A stretch of 64,000 nucleotides of DNA from Ancylobacter vacuolatus (GTDB taxonomy: Bacteria; Pseudomonadota; Alphaproteobacteria; Rhizobiales; Xanthobacteraceae). The stretch spans positions 62,001-126,000 of the forward strand of contig NZ_JAUSUH010000009.1 in the NCBI RefSeq assembly GCF_030813595.1, in the 5' to 3' direction. Position 1 is the first letter of the stretch. Each line of letters begins with the position of its first letter. Positions 53,422 to 63,171 of the stretch are shown in pieces. The notes beneath the pieces were generated by a model. The model did no database searches and was not told where the DNA came from. It was given only the letters and a program-made list of their open reading frames with translations. A program made the translations under genes and the position numbers.

Positions 53422-54368
53422 CGGATTACCCTGGCGCTGCGCCCCGGATGCGGCTCGGAACCTTTCTCGGCGTGCCCCAGGCGACGACCGCCAGCGCCGG
53501 GCAGATCGCCGTCATCGGCCTGCCCTTCGATTGCGGCACCAACGCCACCCGCATCGGCTCGCGCCAGGGGCCGGCCTCCTTCCGCGCCATGTCGAGCGAG
53601 GTGCGCCCGTTCTATCCCCCGCTCGCCGATGTCGACCCGCGCGCGGGCGGCCGCGTGGTGGATCTCGGCGATGTCGACGTGGTCGCCTCCGATCTCGGCC
53701 CCTCCATGGCGGCGATGGAAGCCGCCATTTTCGACGTGGTGGAGGCCGATGCGGTGCCGCTCTGCGTCGGCGGCGACGGCACGGTGACGCTGCCGGTGCT
53801 GCGGGCGCTGGCCCGGCGCTTTCCCGAGCTGGTGCTGATCCATATCGACGCCCATACCGACGCCTATCCCGGCGAGGAGCTCAACACCGGCACCACTTTC
53901 ACGCTGGCGGCGCAGGAAGGGCTGGTCGACGCCAAGCGCTCCTTCCACATCGGCGCGCGCGGCACCATGCTGGTCGGCGGCGCCTATGATCATACGCGGG
54001 CGCTGGGCTACCGGCTGATCCCCGGCGAGGAGGTCCGCCGGCGCGGGCCGGAGGCGATCGCCGCCGAGGTGCGCGCGGTGGTCGGCACGCGCCCCGTTCA
54101 CCTGTCCTTCGACATGGATTATTTCGATCCCTCCGCCGCGCCCGGCGTCGCCACCCCCACCTGGGGCGGGCCGCCGGTGGCGGAAGTGTTCGATCTTCTG
54201 CACGGGCTCAAGGGGTTGGATCTGGTCGGCGTCGACATCAACACGCTGAGCCCGCCTCATGACGTGCAAGGCATGTCGGCCATGCTGGCCGGCCATGTCG
54301 CCGTCATCGCCCTTCATCTCGTCCAGCTCGGTCAGGCGGAGCACCGCCTGAATGCCGGGCATCGCTGA
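53418..54368 (+). CDS. Ureohydrolase (arginase/agmatinase)-family protein with an altered metal site
   Basis: 316 aa. The overall pattern is agmatinase-like: VIGLPFDCGTNATRIGSRQGP, IHIDAHTDAY (D144, H146, D148), and SFDMDYFDPSAAPGVATP (D232, D234). However, the first motif, GGDHS in working enzymes, reads GGDGTVT, so Gly121 replaces the His that ligates Mn(A). The substrate-loop histidine (NHGTPF-type) is also changed, to LNTGTTF. The family hydrolyses guanidino groups to urea. Here it could be a single-metal or non-hydrolytic homologue, or act on another C-N bond. Five of the six metal ligands remain. It lies between the Liv transporter and the Rieske gene. Confidence 0.83.
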
Positions 54369-54380
54369 ACGGAGGCCGTC

Positions 54381-55538
54381 ATGAGTCTGGAAACGACGCT
54401 GGTTCCCGAACCCTATGTCTGGTCCGAGCCGCCGCTCGGCGACGCCAAGAGCGCGCCGACGCGGTTCTACACCGACCCGGCCGTGTTCAAGGCCGAGGTG
54501 GAGCACATCCACCTCAAGAACTGGTTCTTCGCCGGGCGGGTGGAAGAGGTGGCGAACCCGGGTGACTTCAAGGCGCTGGACAGCGTCGGCGGGCCGGCGC
54601 TGCTGGTGCGCGGCGAGGATGGCGTGCTGCGCGCCTTCGCCAATGTCTGCCGCCACCGCGCCTCCATCATCATGGAAGGCTGCGGCAACGCGAAGAACCT
54701 GACCTGCCCCTACCACGCCTGGAACTACCGCCTCGACGGCACGCTGGCCGGCGCGCCGGGCATGCGCGAAGTGCCGAAATTCGAGAAGCCGCCGCACGGC
54801 CTCATCCCGATCCGCCTCGAGATGTGGGAAGGCTCGGTCTTCCTCAATTACGACGACAACGCCCCCGACCTGATGACCCATCTCGGCAACATGCCGGAGC
54901 TGGTCGGCAGCCACCGGCTCGGCGAGATGGTCAAGACCTGGCACATGGAGATCGAGACGCGCTGCAACTGGAAGCTGCTGCTCGAAAACGCCATGGAGAC
55001 CTACCACACCGGCATCGTCCATGCCGCGACCGTCGGCGCCCAGAGATCCGTGAGTTTTCCGACACTTGGCAACTGGCATGTGATCCAGGTTCAGGCCAAA
55101 CGGTCGATCGCCGTGCTCGGCCAGGAGCCGCCTTTCCCGGCCATTGAGGGCCTGTCGGAGCAGGCGCAACAGGGCACCTTCTTCACGGTGATCGAGCCGA
55201 CCGTGCAGTTCGTCTACGCGCAGGACTGCATGTGGTGGCTGGCCGTGCGACCGATTTCGGTCGACAGGTCAGTGCTTTCGGTCGGCGGCTGCTTTCCCCG
55301 GGCCTATACCGAGCTGCCCGACTTCGAAGAGCGCGCCACGCCCTACTACAAGCGCTGGCAAGCGGTGGCGATGGAGGATGTCGACATCCTTGAGAAGCAG
55401 CAGGTCGGCCTGTCCTCCTGCCTCGCCCGCCCCGGCCCGCTCTCCTGGCGCGACGACATGGTGCTGGCGATGAATCGCTGGGTGATGGCGCAGCTGCCGG
55501 CCGACATCGTCGCCGGCATGACCGACGGAAACGGATGA
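54381..55538 (+). CDS. Rieske non-haem iron oxygenase, alpha subunit type
   Basis: 385 aa. The Rieske [2Fe-2S] site is C90-x-H92 ... C109-x2-H112 (CRHR, CPYHAW). The catalytic iron site has H209 and H214 in LLENAMETYHTGIVH, with a candidate third ligand Asp in AMEDVDILEKQ (~334). It belongs with carnitine, choline and stachydrine-type demethylases or monooxygenases more than benzene dioxygenases, which have a beta subunit; no beta subunit, ferredoxin or reductase gene is nearby. It could hydroxylate or N-demethylate the imported compound. It overlaps the dehydrogenase gene by 4 bp. Confidence 0.9.
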   Translation: MSLETTLVPEPYVWSEPPLGDAKSAPTRFYTDPAVFKAEVEHIHLKNWFFAGRVEEVANPGDFKALDSVGGPALLVRGEDGVLRAFANVCRHRASIIMEGCGNAKNLTCPYHAWNYRLDGTLAGAPGMREVPKFEKPPHGLIPIRLEMWEGSVFLNYDDNAPDLMTHLGNMPELVGSHRLGEMVKTWHMEIETRCNWKLLLENAMETYHTGIVHAATVGAQRSVSFPTLGNWHVIQVQAKRSIAVLGQEPPFPAIEGLSEQAQQGTFFTVIEPTVQFVYAQDCMWWLAVRPISVDRSVLSVGGCFPRAYTELPDFEERATPYYKRWQAVAMEDVDILEKQQVGLSSCLARPGPLSWRDDMVLAMNRWVMAQLPADIVAGMTDGNG

Positions 55539-56533
55539 CCGACATGCGCGTGCTGCTCACCCATAACCACGACCTGCTCAAGCATTTCTATGGTTACAGG
55601 GCCGTCGACGCCCTGAAGGCACTGCCGATCGAGCTGGTGATGAACGACAGTAATGAGCCCCTGTCGGGAGACGCCCTCGTGAAGGCAGCGGAGGGCTGCG
55701 AGGTGGTCATATCAGACCGCCTCGCAGCCGGCCCGCGCGCGGTGATGGAGCGGCTGAAGGACGTGAAGCTGTTCACCCGCTGCGCCGTCGACATGCGCAA
55801 TATCGACGTCGACGCCGCCTCCGAGGCCGGCATCCTGGTCTGCAACTGCTCCTCAGGCTATGCCGACGCGGTGGCCGAGCACGCGCTGGCCCTGATGCTC
55901 GACCTCGCCCGCAACATCACGCGGGATGCCGAGCGCTACCATGCGGGCGAGGCCTCCCACGCCATGGTGTTCGGCCGGCAGCTGGCCGGCGCCCATGTCG
56001 GGGTGATCGGCTATGGCTCGATCGGCCGGCGCATTGTCGAGCTGGCGCTGGCCTTCAAGATGAAGGTCACGGTGCATGATCCCTATGCCCGTTTCGACAA
56101 TGGCGCGGTGATGCCGGTGGGGCTGGACGAGGTGCTCTCCCAGCCGGATTTCGTCGTCTGCGCCGCCTATGCGACGCCGGAAACCGAGCGGATGATGAAT
56201 GAGGGCGCCTTCGCCAAAATGCGCCGCGACGCTTTCTTCATCAACATCTCGCGCGGCATACTGGTTGACGAGGACGCGCTGGAGGCGGCGCTGACATCGG
56301 GCACCATCGCCGGGGCCGGGCTCGATGTCGGCGACGGGCCGGACCAGCAGCCGTCGCTGCGGCTCGCCCGCCTGCCGAATGTCATCGCCACCCCGCATTC
56401 GGCGGCGCTGATGATCGAGCCCTCGGAGTTCCAGGCGATGGAGACGGTGGAGCAGGTGAAGGCGATGCTGGCGGGCCGGCTGCCGATCCATGCCCGGAAC
56501 CCGCACCGCATCCCCAACTGGCTGTCGCGATGA
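55535..56533 (+). CDS. D-2-hydroxyacid dehydrogenase family protein
   Basis: 332 aa. The Rossmann domain has GVIGYGSIGRR (G159-x-G161-x2-G164) and D182 for NAD. Catalytic Arg240 (NISRG) and His288 (ATPHS) are present. The usual catalytic Glu in DVFxxEP is not evident: the segment reads GLDVGDGPDQQPS, with Asp270 the nearest acid. In the family these enzymes interconvert 2-oxo- and 2-hydroxyacids. With a changed Glu the substrate or efficiency may differ. The gene is coupled to its neighbours by ATGA on both sides, so it is a pathway enzyme of the same catabolic operon. Confidence 0.85.
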   Translation: MTDMRVLLTHNHDLLKHFYGYRAVDALKALPIELVMNDSNEPLSGDALVKAAEGCEVVISDRLAAGPRAVMERLKDVKLFTRCAVDMRNIDVDAASEAGILVCNCSSGYADAVAEHALALMLDLARNITRDAERYHAGEASHAMVFGRQLAGAHVGVIGYGSIGRRIVELALAFKMKVTVHDPYARFDNGAVMPVGLDEVLSQPDFVVCAAYATPETERMMNEGAFAKMRRDAFFINISRGILVDEDALEAALTSGTIAGAGLDVGDGPDQQPSLRLARLPNVIATPHSAALMIEPSEFQAMETVEQVKAMLAGRLPIHARNPHRIPNWLSR

Positions 56534-57414
56534 GCGCGCTCCTGCCCAGCCGGGCGCCGGTCTTCACGCCGCCTCCGGGCGCCTGTGACTGCCACATGCA
56601 CATTTATGGCCCGGCGGAGACCTATCCGCCGGCGCCGAGTTCGCCCTTTCCCCCGGTCGCCGGCGGCGACATCGCCGCCTATCTGAAGGTGCGCGAAACG
56701 CTCGGCTTCACCCGCGCCGTGGTTGTGCAGCCCTCGGTCTATGGCTTCGACAACCGCGCGACGCTCGACGCGATGGCGGTGCTGGGTACGGAGGCGCGCG
56801 GCGTCGCCGTGGTGCCGCCCGACGTGAGCGACGACGAACTCGAAAGGCTGACCGGGCTCGGCATACGCGGCATCCGCTTCTTCATGATCGGCGGCGGGGC
56901 GCTCGGCTGGGACGATCTCGAGACGCTGGCCGCCAAGACCGCCGCTTTTGGCTGGCATGTACAGATGCAGATGGACGGGCGCCTGCTGCACGAGGAGGCG
57001 GAGCGCCTCGCCCGCCTGCCGGGCCGACTGGTGATCGACCATAATGGGAAGTTCCTGCAGCCGGTCGGCCTCGATCATCCCGGTTTTGTCGCCCTCCGCC
57101 GGCTGCTCGACAATGGGCGCACTTTTGTGAAAACGTCAGGCGTCTACGAGACCTCGCGCCTCGGCGCGCCCGGTTACGCTGATGTCGCGGCGCTCGCCCG
57201 CGCGCTGATCGCCCATGCCCCGGAGCGCTGCCTGTTCGCCACCAATTGGCCGCACCCGTCCAAGCCCGGCAACCCGCCGGACGACGCGGCACTGGTCGAC
57301 CTGTTCCGCGACTGGTGCGGCAGCGATGCCATTGCTACGAAAATCATGACAGACAATGCGGCGGAGCTGTATGGCTTCGACCGTCCATCAGGTGAGCAGG
57401 AACGCCTCCCGTGA
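56530..57414 (+). CDS. TIM-barrel amidohydrolase family 2 protein (LigI-like)
   Basis: 294 aa. The family start DCHMHIYGP gives metal-type His22 and His24, and LVIDHNGKF gives His171. The final motif usually reads GTDWPHP; here it is FATNWPHPS with Asn239 in place of the catalytic Asp, a variant seen in some members of this family. Characterised relatives include 2-pyrone-4,6-dicarboxylate lactonase and D-galactarolactone isomerase, which do not need a metal. It is therefore likely to act on a lactone, lactam or cyclic imide intermediate of the operon, not on an amide in general. Confidence 0.82.
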   Translation: MSALLPSRAPVFTPPPGACDCHMHIYGPAETYPPAPSSPFPPVAGGDIAAYLKVRETLGFTRAVVVQPSVYGFDNRATLDAMAVLGTEARGVAVVPPDVSDDELERLTGLGIRGIRFFMIGGGALGWDDLETLAAKTAAFGWHVQMQMDGRLLHEEAERLARLPGRLVIDHNGKFLQPVGLDHPGFVALRRLLDNGRTFVKTSGVYETSRLGAPGYADVAALARALIAHAPERCLFATNWPHPSKPGNPPDDAALVDLFRDWCGSDAIATKIMTDNAAELYGFDRPSGEQERLP

Positions 57415-59015
57415 TCACGACCCAACGTACCGACTTCTTCGGCCCGGCCCGTCCGACCCTTTTTGCCCGCGACGCGGCGATCGCCACCTCGCACCCGCTT
57501 TCCACGGCGGCGGGGCTGGAGGTGTTGCAGGCCGGCGGCAACGCCATGGATGCCGCGCTGGCGGCAGTGGCGACGCAATGCGTGGTCGAGCCGGCGATGA
57601 CCGGCATCGGCGGCGACTGCTTCGTCCTCTACGCGCCCAAGGGCAAGCCGACCGTGGCGCTGAACGGCAGCGGCCGGGCGCCGATGGCCGCCAGCATCGA
57701 GGCGCTGAAGGCGGCCGGGCTCACCAGCGAGATTCCCCGCACCAGCCCGCATGCCGTCACCGTGCCGGGTGCCATTTCCGCCTGGACCCGACTGCACGCG
57801 GACTATGCCAGCCTGCCGCTCGACCGGCTGTTCGCCCGCGCCATCGACTATGCCGAGAACGGCTATCCCATCACCCAGCGCGTCGCCTTCGACTGGGCCG
57901 ACGACTTCCCCCTGCTGGTGCAGGACGAAAACGCCACCGCCTTCTTCCTCAAGGACGGCAAGCCGCTGGTGGCCGGCGACCGCCACGCCCAGCCGCTTCT
58001 GGGCCAGCGCCTGCGCGACATCGCCGCCCGGGGCGCGGCTGCCTTCTATGAGGGCGAGACCGCGCAGTCCGTGGTGCGCTATCTCAACAGCCTGGGCGGG
58101 CTGCATACGCTGGACGACTTCGCGGCGATGAAGGACGGCGCCTTCTACACCACGCCGATCTCCAGCGACTATCGCGGCTACACGGTGGAAGAGTGCCCGC
58201 CCAACGGACAGGGCCTCGCGGCGCTGATGATCCTCAACATCCTCAGCGAATTCGACCTGGGCGAGGAAATGTCGGTCGCCGACCGGGTGCATCTCCACGC
58301 CGAGGCCGGCAAGCTCGCCTATTACAACCGCGACGCGCTGCTCGCCGACCCGTCGGCGATGACGGTGCCGGTCGAAACCCTGCTCTCGCGCGAGACCGCA
58401 CGCCGTCTTGCGGCGCGGATCGATATGAAACGCGCCCTGCCGCCGGCGCTGTGGGACGAGCCCGAGCACAAGGACACGGTCTATATCAGCGTCGTCGACC
58501 GCGACGGCAACATGGTGTCCTTCATCAACTCGCTGTTCCACGGCTATGGCTCGACCCGCATCGACCCCGCGACCGGCGTGCTGCTGCATTCGCGCGGCGC
58601 CTCGTTCCGGCTGATCGAGGGCCACCCCAACGCCATCGCGCCCGGCAAGCGGCCGATGCACACCATCATTCCCGGCCTGCTGCGTAGGGATGGCGAGGCG
58701 GTGGGCACGTTCGGCGTGATGGGCGGGCAGTACCAGGCCTCCGGCCAGGCGGCACTGCTCTCCGGCCTGCTCGACCGTGGCCTCGACCTGCAGGCGGCGG
58801 TGGATGCGCCGCGCGCCTTTGCCCATGACGGCGTGCTGGAGATCGAGCGAACCTATCCCGAAAGCCTGCCGGCCGAGCTGGAAGCGCGCGGCCACAAGGT
58901 GACTTTCGCCATCGAGCCCTTCGGCGGGGCGCAGATCATCCTGCGCGATCCCGCCAACGGCTTCCTGATGGCCGGCTCCGACCCGCGCAAGGATGGCTGC
59001 GCGATGGGCTTCTGA
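57411..59015 (+). CDS. Gamma-glutamyltransferase (Ntn-hydrolase) family enzyme without signal peptide
   Basis: 534 aa from GTG 57411. N-terminal part HPLSTAAGLEVLQAGGNAMD and the self-processing site EHKDTVYISVVDRDGN, where Thr356 would become the N-terminal nucleophile of the small subunit, are typical. The oxyanion-type GG of the family also appears (VMGGQYQ). True GGTs are periplasmic; this one has no signal sequence. Cytoplasmic relatives such as HpxW are oxamate amidohydrolases, so hydrolysis of an amide intermediate is plausible. It is the last plus-strand gene of the island and ends in a strong shared terminator. Confidence 0.87.
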   Translation: MITTQRTDFFGPARPTLFARDAAIATSHPLSTAAGLEVLQAGGNAMDAALAAVATQCVVEPAMTGIGGDCFVLYAPKGKPTVALNGSGRAPMAASIEALKAAGLTSEIPRTSPHAVTVPGAISAWTRLHADYASLPLDRLFARAIDYAENGYPITQRVAFDWADDFPLLVQDENATAFFLKDGKPLVAGDRHAQPLLGQRLRDIAARGAAAFYEGETAQSVVRYLNSLGGLHTLDDFAAMKDGAFYTTPISSDYRGYTVEECPPNGQGLAALMILNILSEFDLGEEMSVADRVHLHAEAGKLAYYNRDALLADPSAMTVPVETLLSRETARRLAARIDMKRALPPALWDEPEHKDTVYISVVDRDGNMVSFINSLFHGYGSTRIDPATGVLLHSRGASFRLIEGHPNAIAPGKRPMHTIIPGLLRRDGEAVGTFGVMGGQYQASGQAALLSGLLDRGLDLQAAVDAPRAFAHDGVLEIERTYPESLPAELEARGHKVTFAIEPFGGAQIILRDPANGFLMAGSDPRKDGCAMGF

Positions 59016-59020
59016 AGCGC

Positions 59021-59056
59021 CGGACCGTGGAGCGCCCTCAGGCGTTCCACGGTCCG
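59021..59056. terminator. Bidirectional terminator overlapping the end of the GAF gene
   Basis: A 16-bp stem (59021-59036 with 59041-59056) with only one G-U wobble and a CTCA loop. It sits between convergent genes, and the right arm is also the last codons and stop of the GAF gene. There is no long U-run, but the stem is very stable. Confidence 0.7.
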
Positions 59057-59628
59057 AGGCTCTCGGCGACCTCGGCGACGCGCTGGGAACCGCCGAGCCC
59101 CATCCACACGGCGGCGGCGCAGGCGGCGAACAGCTTCTGCACCCGCATGTCGGTCTCGTCATAAATGTAGCGGGCCTGCGAGGCGGTGTTGAACATGCCG
59201 ATCACCTCGCCCTTCCACATAACAGGCACATAGATCGAGCAGCCGACCCGCCCGGTCTTGATGATCTGGCGGAAGATCGGATCGACATCGGTGTTCTTCA
59301 CCACCGCCGCCTGCTTCGTCTGCACCGTGTGGCCGGGCCGGCTGTCGGTGACTGAGATGCGCGCCCGGCCCAGCCCGAAATTATCGGCGAAGACAATCAT
59401 GTGGTCACGGCTCGGCGCGATGAAGAAGCAGGCGGAGACGACGAACTGCGTCTCGCCCGGCTTCAGCGCGCCGGGCTGGTTCACCACGTCGGGGTCGCCG
59501 AGCAGCCCGCGCGTGGCGTTGGTGAAGTGACGGACCCCTTCCTCGGGGTCGCTCTCGCGCCAGGCCGCCTCATTGGCATCGTGCAGCACCTCGATGGCGC
59601 GGGCGTGGAAATCGGCGGGACGGGTCAT
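59038..59628 (-). CDS. GAF domain protein of the catabolic island
   Basis: 196 aa from the ATG at 59628; a longer in-frame start would intrude into the amidohydrolase gene. Most of the protein (~45-185) is one GAF domain, ending SIYVPVMWKGEVIGMFNTASQ. There is no output domain such as a DNA-binding or kinase module. It lies 8 bp after the amidohydrolase gene on the same strand, so it is co-transcribed with the peptide-type ABC transporter and amidohydrolase. GAF domains bind small ligands; whether it senses, stores or even converts the pathway compound is unknown. Confidence 0.8.
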   Translation of the reverse strand: MTRPADFHARAIEVLHDANEAAWRESDPEEGVRHFTNATRGLLGDPDVVNQPGALKPGETQFVVSACFFIAPSRDHMIVFADNFGLGRARISVTDSRPGHTVQTKQAAVVKNTDVDPIFRQIIKTGRVGCSIYVPVMWKGEVIGMFNTASQARYIYDETDMRVQKLFAACAAAVWMGLGGSQRVAEVAESLGPWNA

Positions 59629-59636
59629 GATGTCAC

Positions 59637-61139
59637 TCAGTGGCTGAGGCGGGCGGGATAGGTGTCGGCAGCAATGTCCATGCACTGGCAGCGGCGATAG
59701 ATGCGCTCATAATGCGGGGAGATGCGCTCCACATCCGCCTCCGAGGCGGCGAGCTGCGGCGCGATGCGGGCATGCGCCTCGCGGATCTCGTCGATGATCG
59801 CCGCCTCATCGATGCGGGTCAGCCGGCCGTCGCGCTCGATCACCGCGCCATCGACCATGACGAGATCGACTTCCGCCCGGCTCGCGGCATAGACCAGCTG
59901 GTTGACCGCATTGTTGAGCGGCGTGAAGGGGATGCGGTCGAGCCGGTAGCCGACGAGATCGGCGACCCGCCCCGCCTCCACCGCGCCCAGCTCCTTGTCG
60001 CGGCCGAGCGCGCGCGCCCCGCCCATGGTGGCGGCATGGAAGGCCTCCTCGGCGCCGACCCAGTCGGTGTGGTCGCCGCGCAGCTTCTGCAGCAGCGCGG
60101 CCAGATAGAGCGCGTTCTGCATGTCGGTGCCCTCGATCGAGCCGCAGCCATCGGTGCCCAGACTCACATTCACCCCCGCCTTCAGCAGTTCGCGCAACGG
60201 CGCGAGGCCGGAGCCGACCTTCAGATTGGAGGGCGGGTTGTGCTGGATCGACACGCCCGTCTTCGCCAGCAGCTCGATCTCGCGCGGGTTCAGCCAGATG
60301 CCGTGGATGAAGGCTGTCTTCGGCTTCATGAAGCCGATGCGGTGGAGATACTCGATCATGGTCGAGCCGTAGAACAGATGGCCCGTCACCACCTGCATCC
60401 GCGTCTCCTGCACATGGATCATCAGCGGCAGGTCGAAATCATCCGCCATGCGGCGCACATCGAGCAGGAACTCCTGCGTGCAGCGCTGCGGCGCCGAGGG
60501 CGCGGCCATATAGGCGACGCGGTGGGTGGAGGGGTGATGGTCGCGGGCGAGGCCGCGCACGAAGTCGAGCAGTTCGGCGCCGCTATACATGCGGGTGCCG
60601 TCGAATTCGGCGAGCAGGTCCTTGGGGAACTCCTCGTCGACGAAGGGCACCGCGCGGAAGAACGGCTTGTCGAACAGGGTGATGCCGACATTGGCGCGGA
60701 TGCCGATGTCCTCATAGGCCTGGAACACCTGCTCGACATGGTCGGGGCGGATGCGCGGGCTCTGGTTGGTGTCGTCGCATAATGTGGTGGTGCCGCTCCT
60801 CACCGCCTCGATGGCGCCGATCATGGTGCGCAGATAGACGTCGCGCGGGGTCAGCTCGATCGGCTTGAGCGGCCGGACATAGTTCATCCAGAGTTCAAGC
60901 GGCAGATTGTCCTTGCGGCCCTTGTAGAAGCCTTCATGGCTGTGATGGTGGCCATTGATGAGACCGGCGGCGATCAAGAGCTCGCGCCCGTCGATCACTT
61001 CGCCAGCGGCCGGCTCGCGCGCGCCGGCGGGGCGGATCTCGGTGATCACGCGGCCGTCGATCTCGATATCGACCGGGCCCGGCGACGGCGCAGCGGCCTC
61101 GCCGAGCAGGGCGCGGCAGTTGAGAATCGTGGTCTTCAT
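59637..61139 (-). CDS. Metal-dependent amidohydrolase (deaminase/chlorohydrolase type)
   Basis: 500 aa. The metal-site motif at residues 60-67 (LINGHHHS; H64, H66), [17 protein letters not shown] and LGTDGCGS give the four-His, one-Asp set of the TrzA/AtzB, SsnA and guanine-deaminase branch. Such enzymes remove ammonia or chloride from an N-heterocycle or hydrolyse a cyclic amidine, in the cytoplasm. It follows the Dpp-like ATPase gene with an ATGA overlap and precedes the GAF gene. That makes it a likely first step on the compound brought in by that ABC transporter. Confidence 0.88.
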   Translation of the reverse strand: MKTTILNCRALLGEAAAPSPGPVDIEIDGRVITEIRPAGAREPAAGEVIDGRELLIAAGLINGHHHSHEGFYKGRKDNLPLELWMNYVRPLKPIELTPRDVYLRTMIGAIEAVRSGTTTLCDDTNQSPRIRPDHVEQVFQAYEDIGIRANVGITLFDKPFFRAVPFVDEEFPKDLLAEFDGTRMYSGAELLDFVRGLARDHHPSTHRVAYMAAPSAPQRCTQEFLLDVRRMADDFDLPLMIHVQETRMQVVTGHLFYGSTMIEYLHRIGFMKPKTAFIHGIWLNPREIELLAKTGVSIQHNPPSNLKVGSGLAPLRELLKAGVNVSLGTDGCGSIEGTDMQNALYLAALLQKLRGDHTDWVGAEEAFHAATMGGARALGRDKELGAVEAGRVADLVGYRLDRIPFTPLNNAVNQLVYAASRAEVDLVMVDGAVIERDGRLTRIDEAAIIDEIREAHARIAPQLAASEADVERISPHYERIYRRCQCMDIAADTYPARLSH

Positions 61140-62194
61140 GCGGCGTCTCCCGATGTGGCGAGGCAGTTCTCATTGGCGGGCGGGCGGGACGGCAGCCGCC
61201 CCTCCTCCACGGCATGACAGGCGACGAGGGCTGCCTCGACGCGGAGCGGCAGCGGCCGCTCGCGGGCGCAGCGCGCATTGGCCAGCGGGCAGCGCGGGTG
61301 AAAGGCGCAGCCCGTCGGCGGGGCGAGCGGGCTCGGCACCTCGCCGGCAAGCCGGGCACGGGCCCGTTTGGGCGCGCGCGGATCGGGCACGGTGTCGAGC
61401 AGGAGCCGCGTATAGGGGTGCAGTGGCCGGGCGAGAATCTGGCCGGCATCGCCCTGCTCCACCAGCCGGCCGAGATACATCACCCCCATCGCGTCGGCCA
61501 TGTGGGCGACGACGGCGAGATTGTGCGAGATCAGCAGATAGGTCAGCCCACGCTCGCGCTGCAGGCGCTTCATCAGATTGAGGATCTGCGCCTGCACCGA
61601 CACATCGAGCGCCGAGGTCGGCTCGTCGCAGACGATGAAGGCCGGGTTCGCCGCCAGCGCGCGGGCGATGGAGATGCGCTGGCGCTGGCCGCCGGAGAAC
61701 TGGTGCGGAAATTTGGCGGCATCCCCGGGCGCGAGGCCGACGGTATCAAGCAGTTCCGCCACCCGCTCGTCGAGCGCCACGCCACGCTTCATCAGCCCAT
61801 GGGTAAGGATCGGCTCGGCAATGATGCGGCCGACCCGCCAGCGCGGGTTGAGGCTCGCATAGGGGTCCTGGAAAATCATCTGCAGGTTGCGGCGGTAGGG
61901 CATGGCGGCGTGGCGGGTGCGGAACCCGGCGATATCGACGCCCATGAAGGAGACGCTGCCGCCGCTCGGCGGCTGGATGCCGGCAATGGTGCGGGCGATG
62001 GTGGACTTGCCGCAGCCGGATTCCCCCACCAGCGCGAAGGTGGAGCCGCGCGTCACCTCGAACTCCACCTCCTCCACCGCGTGCACGGTGCGCCGACGGG
62101 CGCCGGTGAGAAGCCGCTTGATGAGCGAGGGCGAGGCATCGAAGCGCACGGTGAGGCGGTCGACCGAGAGAAGGGTGTCCTTGCCACCGCTCAT
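61136..62194 (-). CDS. Dipeptide/oligopeptide-type ABC transporter ATPase (DppF/OppF-like)
   Basis: 352 aa from the ATG at 62194. Walker A GESGCGKST (57-65), signature FSGGQRQRISIARAL, Walker B IVCDEPTSALD. The C-terminal [11 protein letters not shown] motif has cysteines that bind a [4Fe-4S] cluster in the Dpp/Opp family. It overlaps the amidohydrolase gene and the DppD-like gene by 4 bp each. Confidence 0.94.
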   Translation of the reverse strand: MSGGKDTLLSVDRLTVRFDASPSLIKRLLTGARRRTVHAVEEVEFEVTRGSTFALVGESGCGKSTIARTIAGIQPPSGGSVSFMGVDIAGFRTRHAAMPYRRNLQMIFQDPYASLNPRWRVGRIIAEPILTHGLMKRGVALDERVAELLDTVGLAPGDAAKFPHQFSGGQRQRISIARALAANPAFIVCDEPTSALDVSVQAQILNLMKRLQRERGLTYLLISHNLAVVAHMADAMGVMYLGRLVEQGDAGQILARPLHPYTRLLLDTVPDPRAPKRARARLAGEVPSPLAPPTGCAFHPRCPLANARCARERPLPLRVEAALVACHAVEEGRLPSRPPANENCLATSGDAA

Positions 62195-63171
62195 GCCGCG
62201 CTCCTCGCCACGGGGTCGGCCAGCCAGCAGGCGACCTCGGAGGCGCCGACAGTGAAGGTCGGGGGGCGCTCGCTGGCGCAGCGTACCAGCGCGCGCGGGC
62301 AGCGCGGATGGAAGGCACAGCCCGGCACCGGCGCGTCCGGGCGTGGCATTGAGCCGGGAATCTGCGCCAGCTCCACATCCCGCCGGTGCAGGTCGGGGAT
62401 CGAGGCCATCAGCCCGCGCGTATAGGGATGAGCGGCGGCGGCGAGCAGGCTGGCGGTCGGCCCGACCTCGACCAGCCGGCCGGCATACATCACCGCCACC
62501 CGGTCGGCGACCTCGGCGATCACGCCCATATCGTGCGTCACCAGCATCACGGCGGTGCCGCGCTCGCGGCACATGGCGCGCAGCAGGTCGAGGATCTGCG
62601 CCTGGATCGACACATCAAGCGCCGTGGTCGGCTCATCGGCGATGATGAGGCGCGGCTCGCAGCTGAAGGCGAGCGCCAGCACCACGCGCTGGCGCATGCC
62701 ACCGGACATTTCGTGCGGGTAGCTCGCCAACCGCTCGCGCGGGGCGGGAATGCCGACCTCCGCCAGCAGCCGCGCAGCGCGCTCCACCGCCTCGGCCGGG
62801 TTCAGGTCGAGATGGGTGCGGATGGTTTCGGTCAGCTGGTCGCCGATGGTCATCAGCGGGTCGAGGCTGGTCAGCGGGTCCTGGAACACGGCGGCGATCT
62901 CCTTGCCGCGCAAGGCGCGCATCGCGTCCTCGTCCAGCGTGTCGATCCGCCGCCCGTCGAACAGGATACGCCCGCCGGCCTGCCGGGCCGGCCGCTCCAG
63001 CAGGCCGAGCACGGCGGTGCCGGTGACCGACTTGCCGGCGCCGGATTCACCGACGACACCAAGGATCTCGCCAGCGGCGATCTCGAACGACACATCATCG
63101 ATCGCGGTCATCGCTCGGCCGCGTCGGGCGATCTCGACCCGGAGGCCCTGAACCGAGAGAAGCGCGCTCAT
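62191..63171 (-). CDS. Dipeptide/oligopeptide-type ABC transporter ATPase (DppD/OppD-like)
   Basis: 326 aa from the ATG at 63171; the open frame further upstream is a shadow of the permease. Walker A GESGAGKS (41-48), signature [15 protein letters not shown], Walker [13 protein letters not shown], and the C-terminal [11 protein letters not shown] cysteines are visible. It pairs with the DppF-like ATPase to power the permease whose gene continues off the right edge. Translationally coupled on both sides. Confidence 0.94.
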   Translation of the reverse strand: MSALLSVQGLRVEIARRGRAMTAIDDVSFEIAAGEILGVVGESGAGKSVTGTAVLGLLERPARQAGGRILFDGRRIDTLDEDAMRALRGKEIAAVFQDPLTSLDPLMTIGDQLTETIRTHLDLNPAEAVERAARLLAEVGIPAPRERLASYPHEMSGGMRQRVVLALAFSCEPRLIIADEPTTALDVSIQAQILDLLRAMCRERGTAVMLVTHDMGVIAEVADRVAVMYAGRLVEVGPTASLLAAAAHPYTRGLMASIPDLHRRDVELAQIPGSMPRPDAPVPGCAFHPRCPRALVRCASERPPTFTVGASEVACWLADPVARSAA

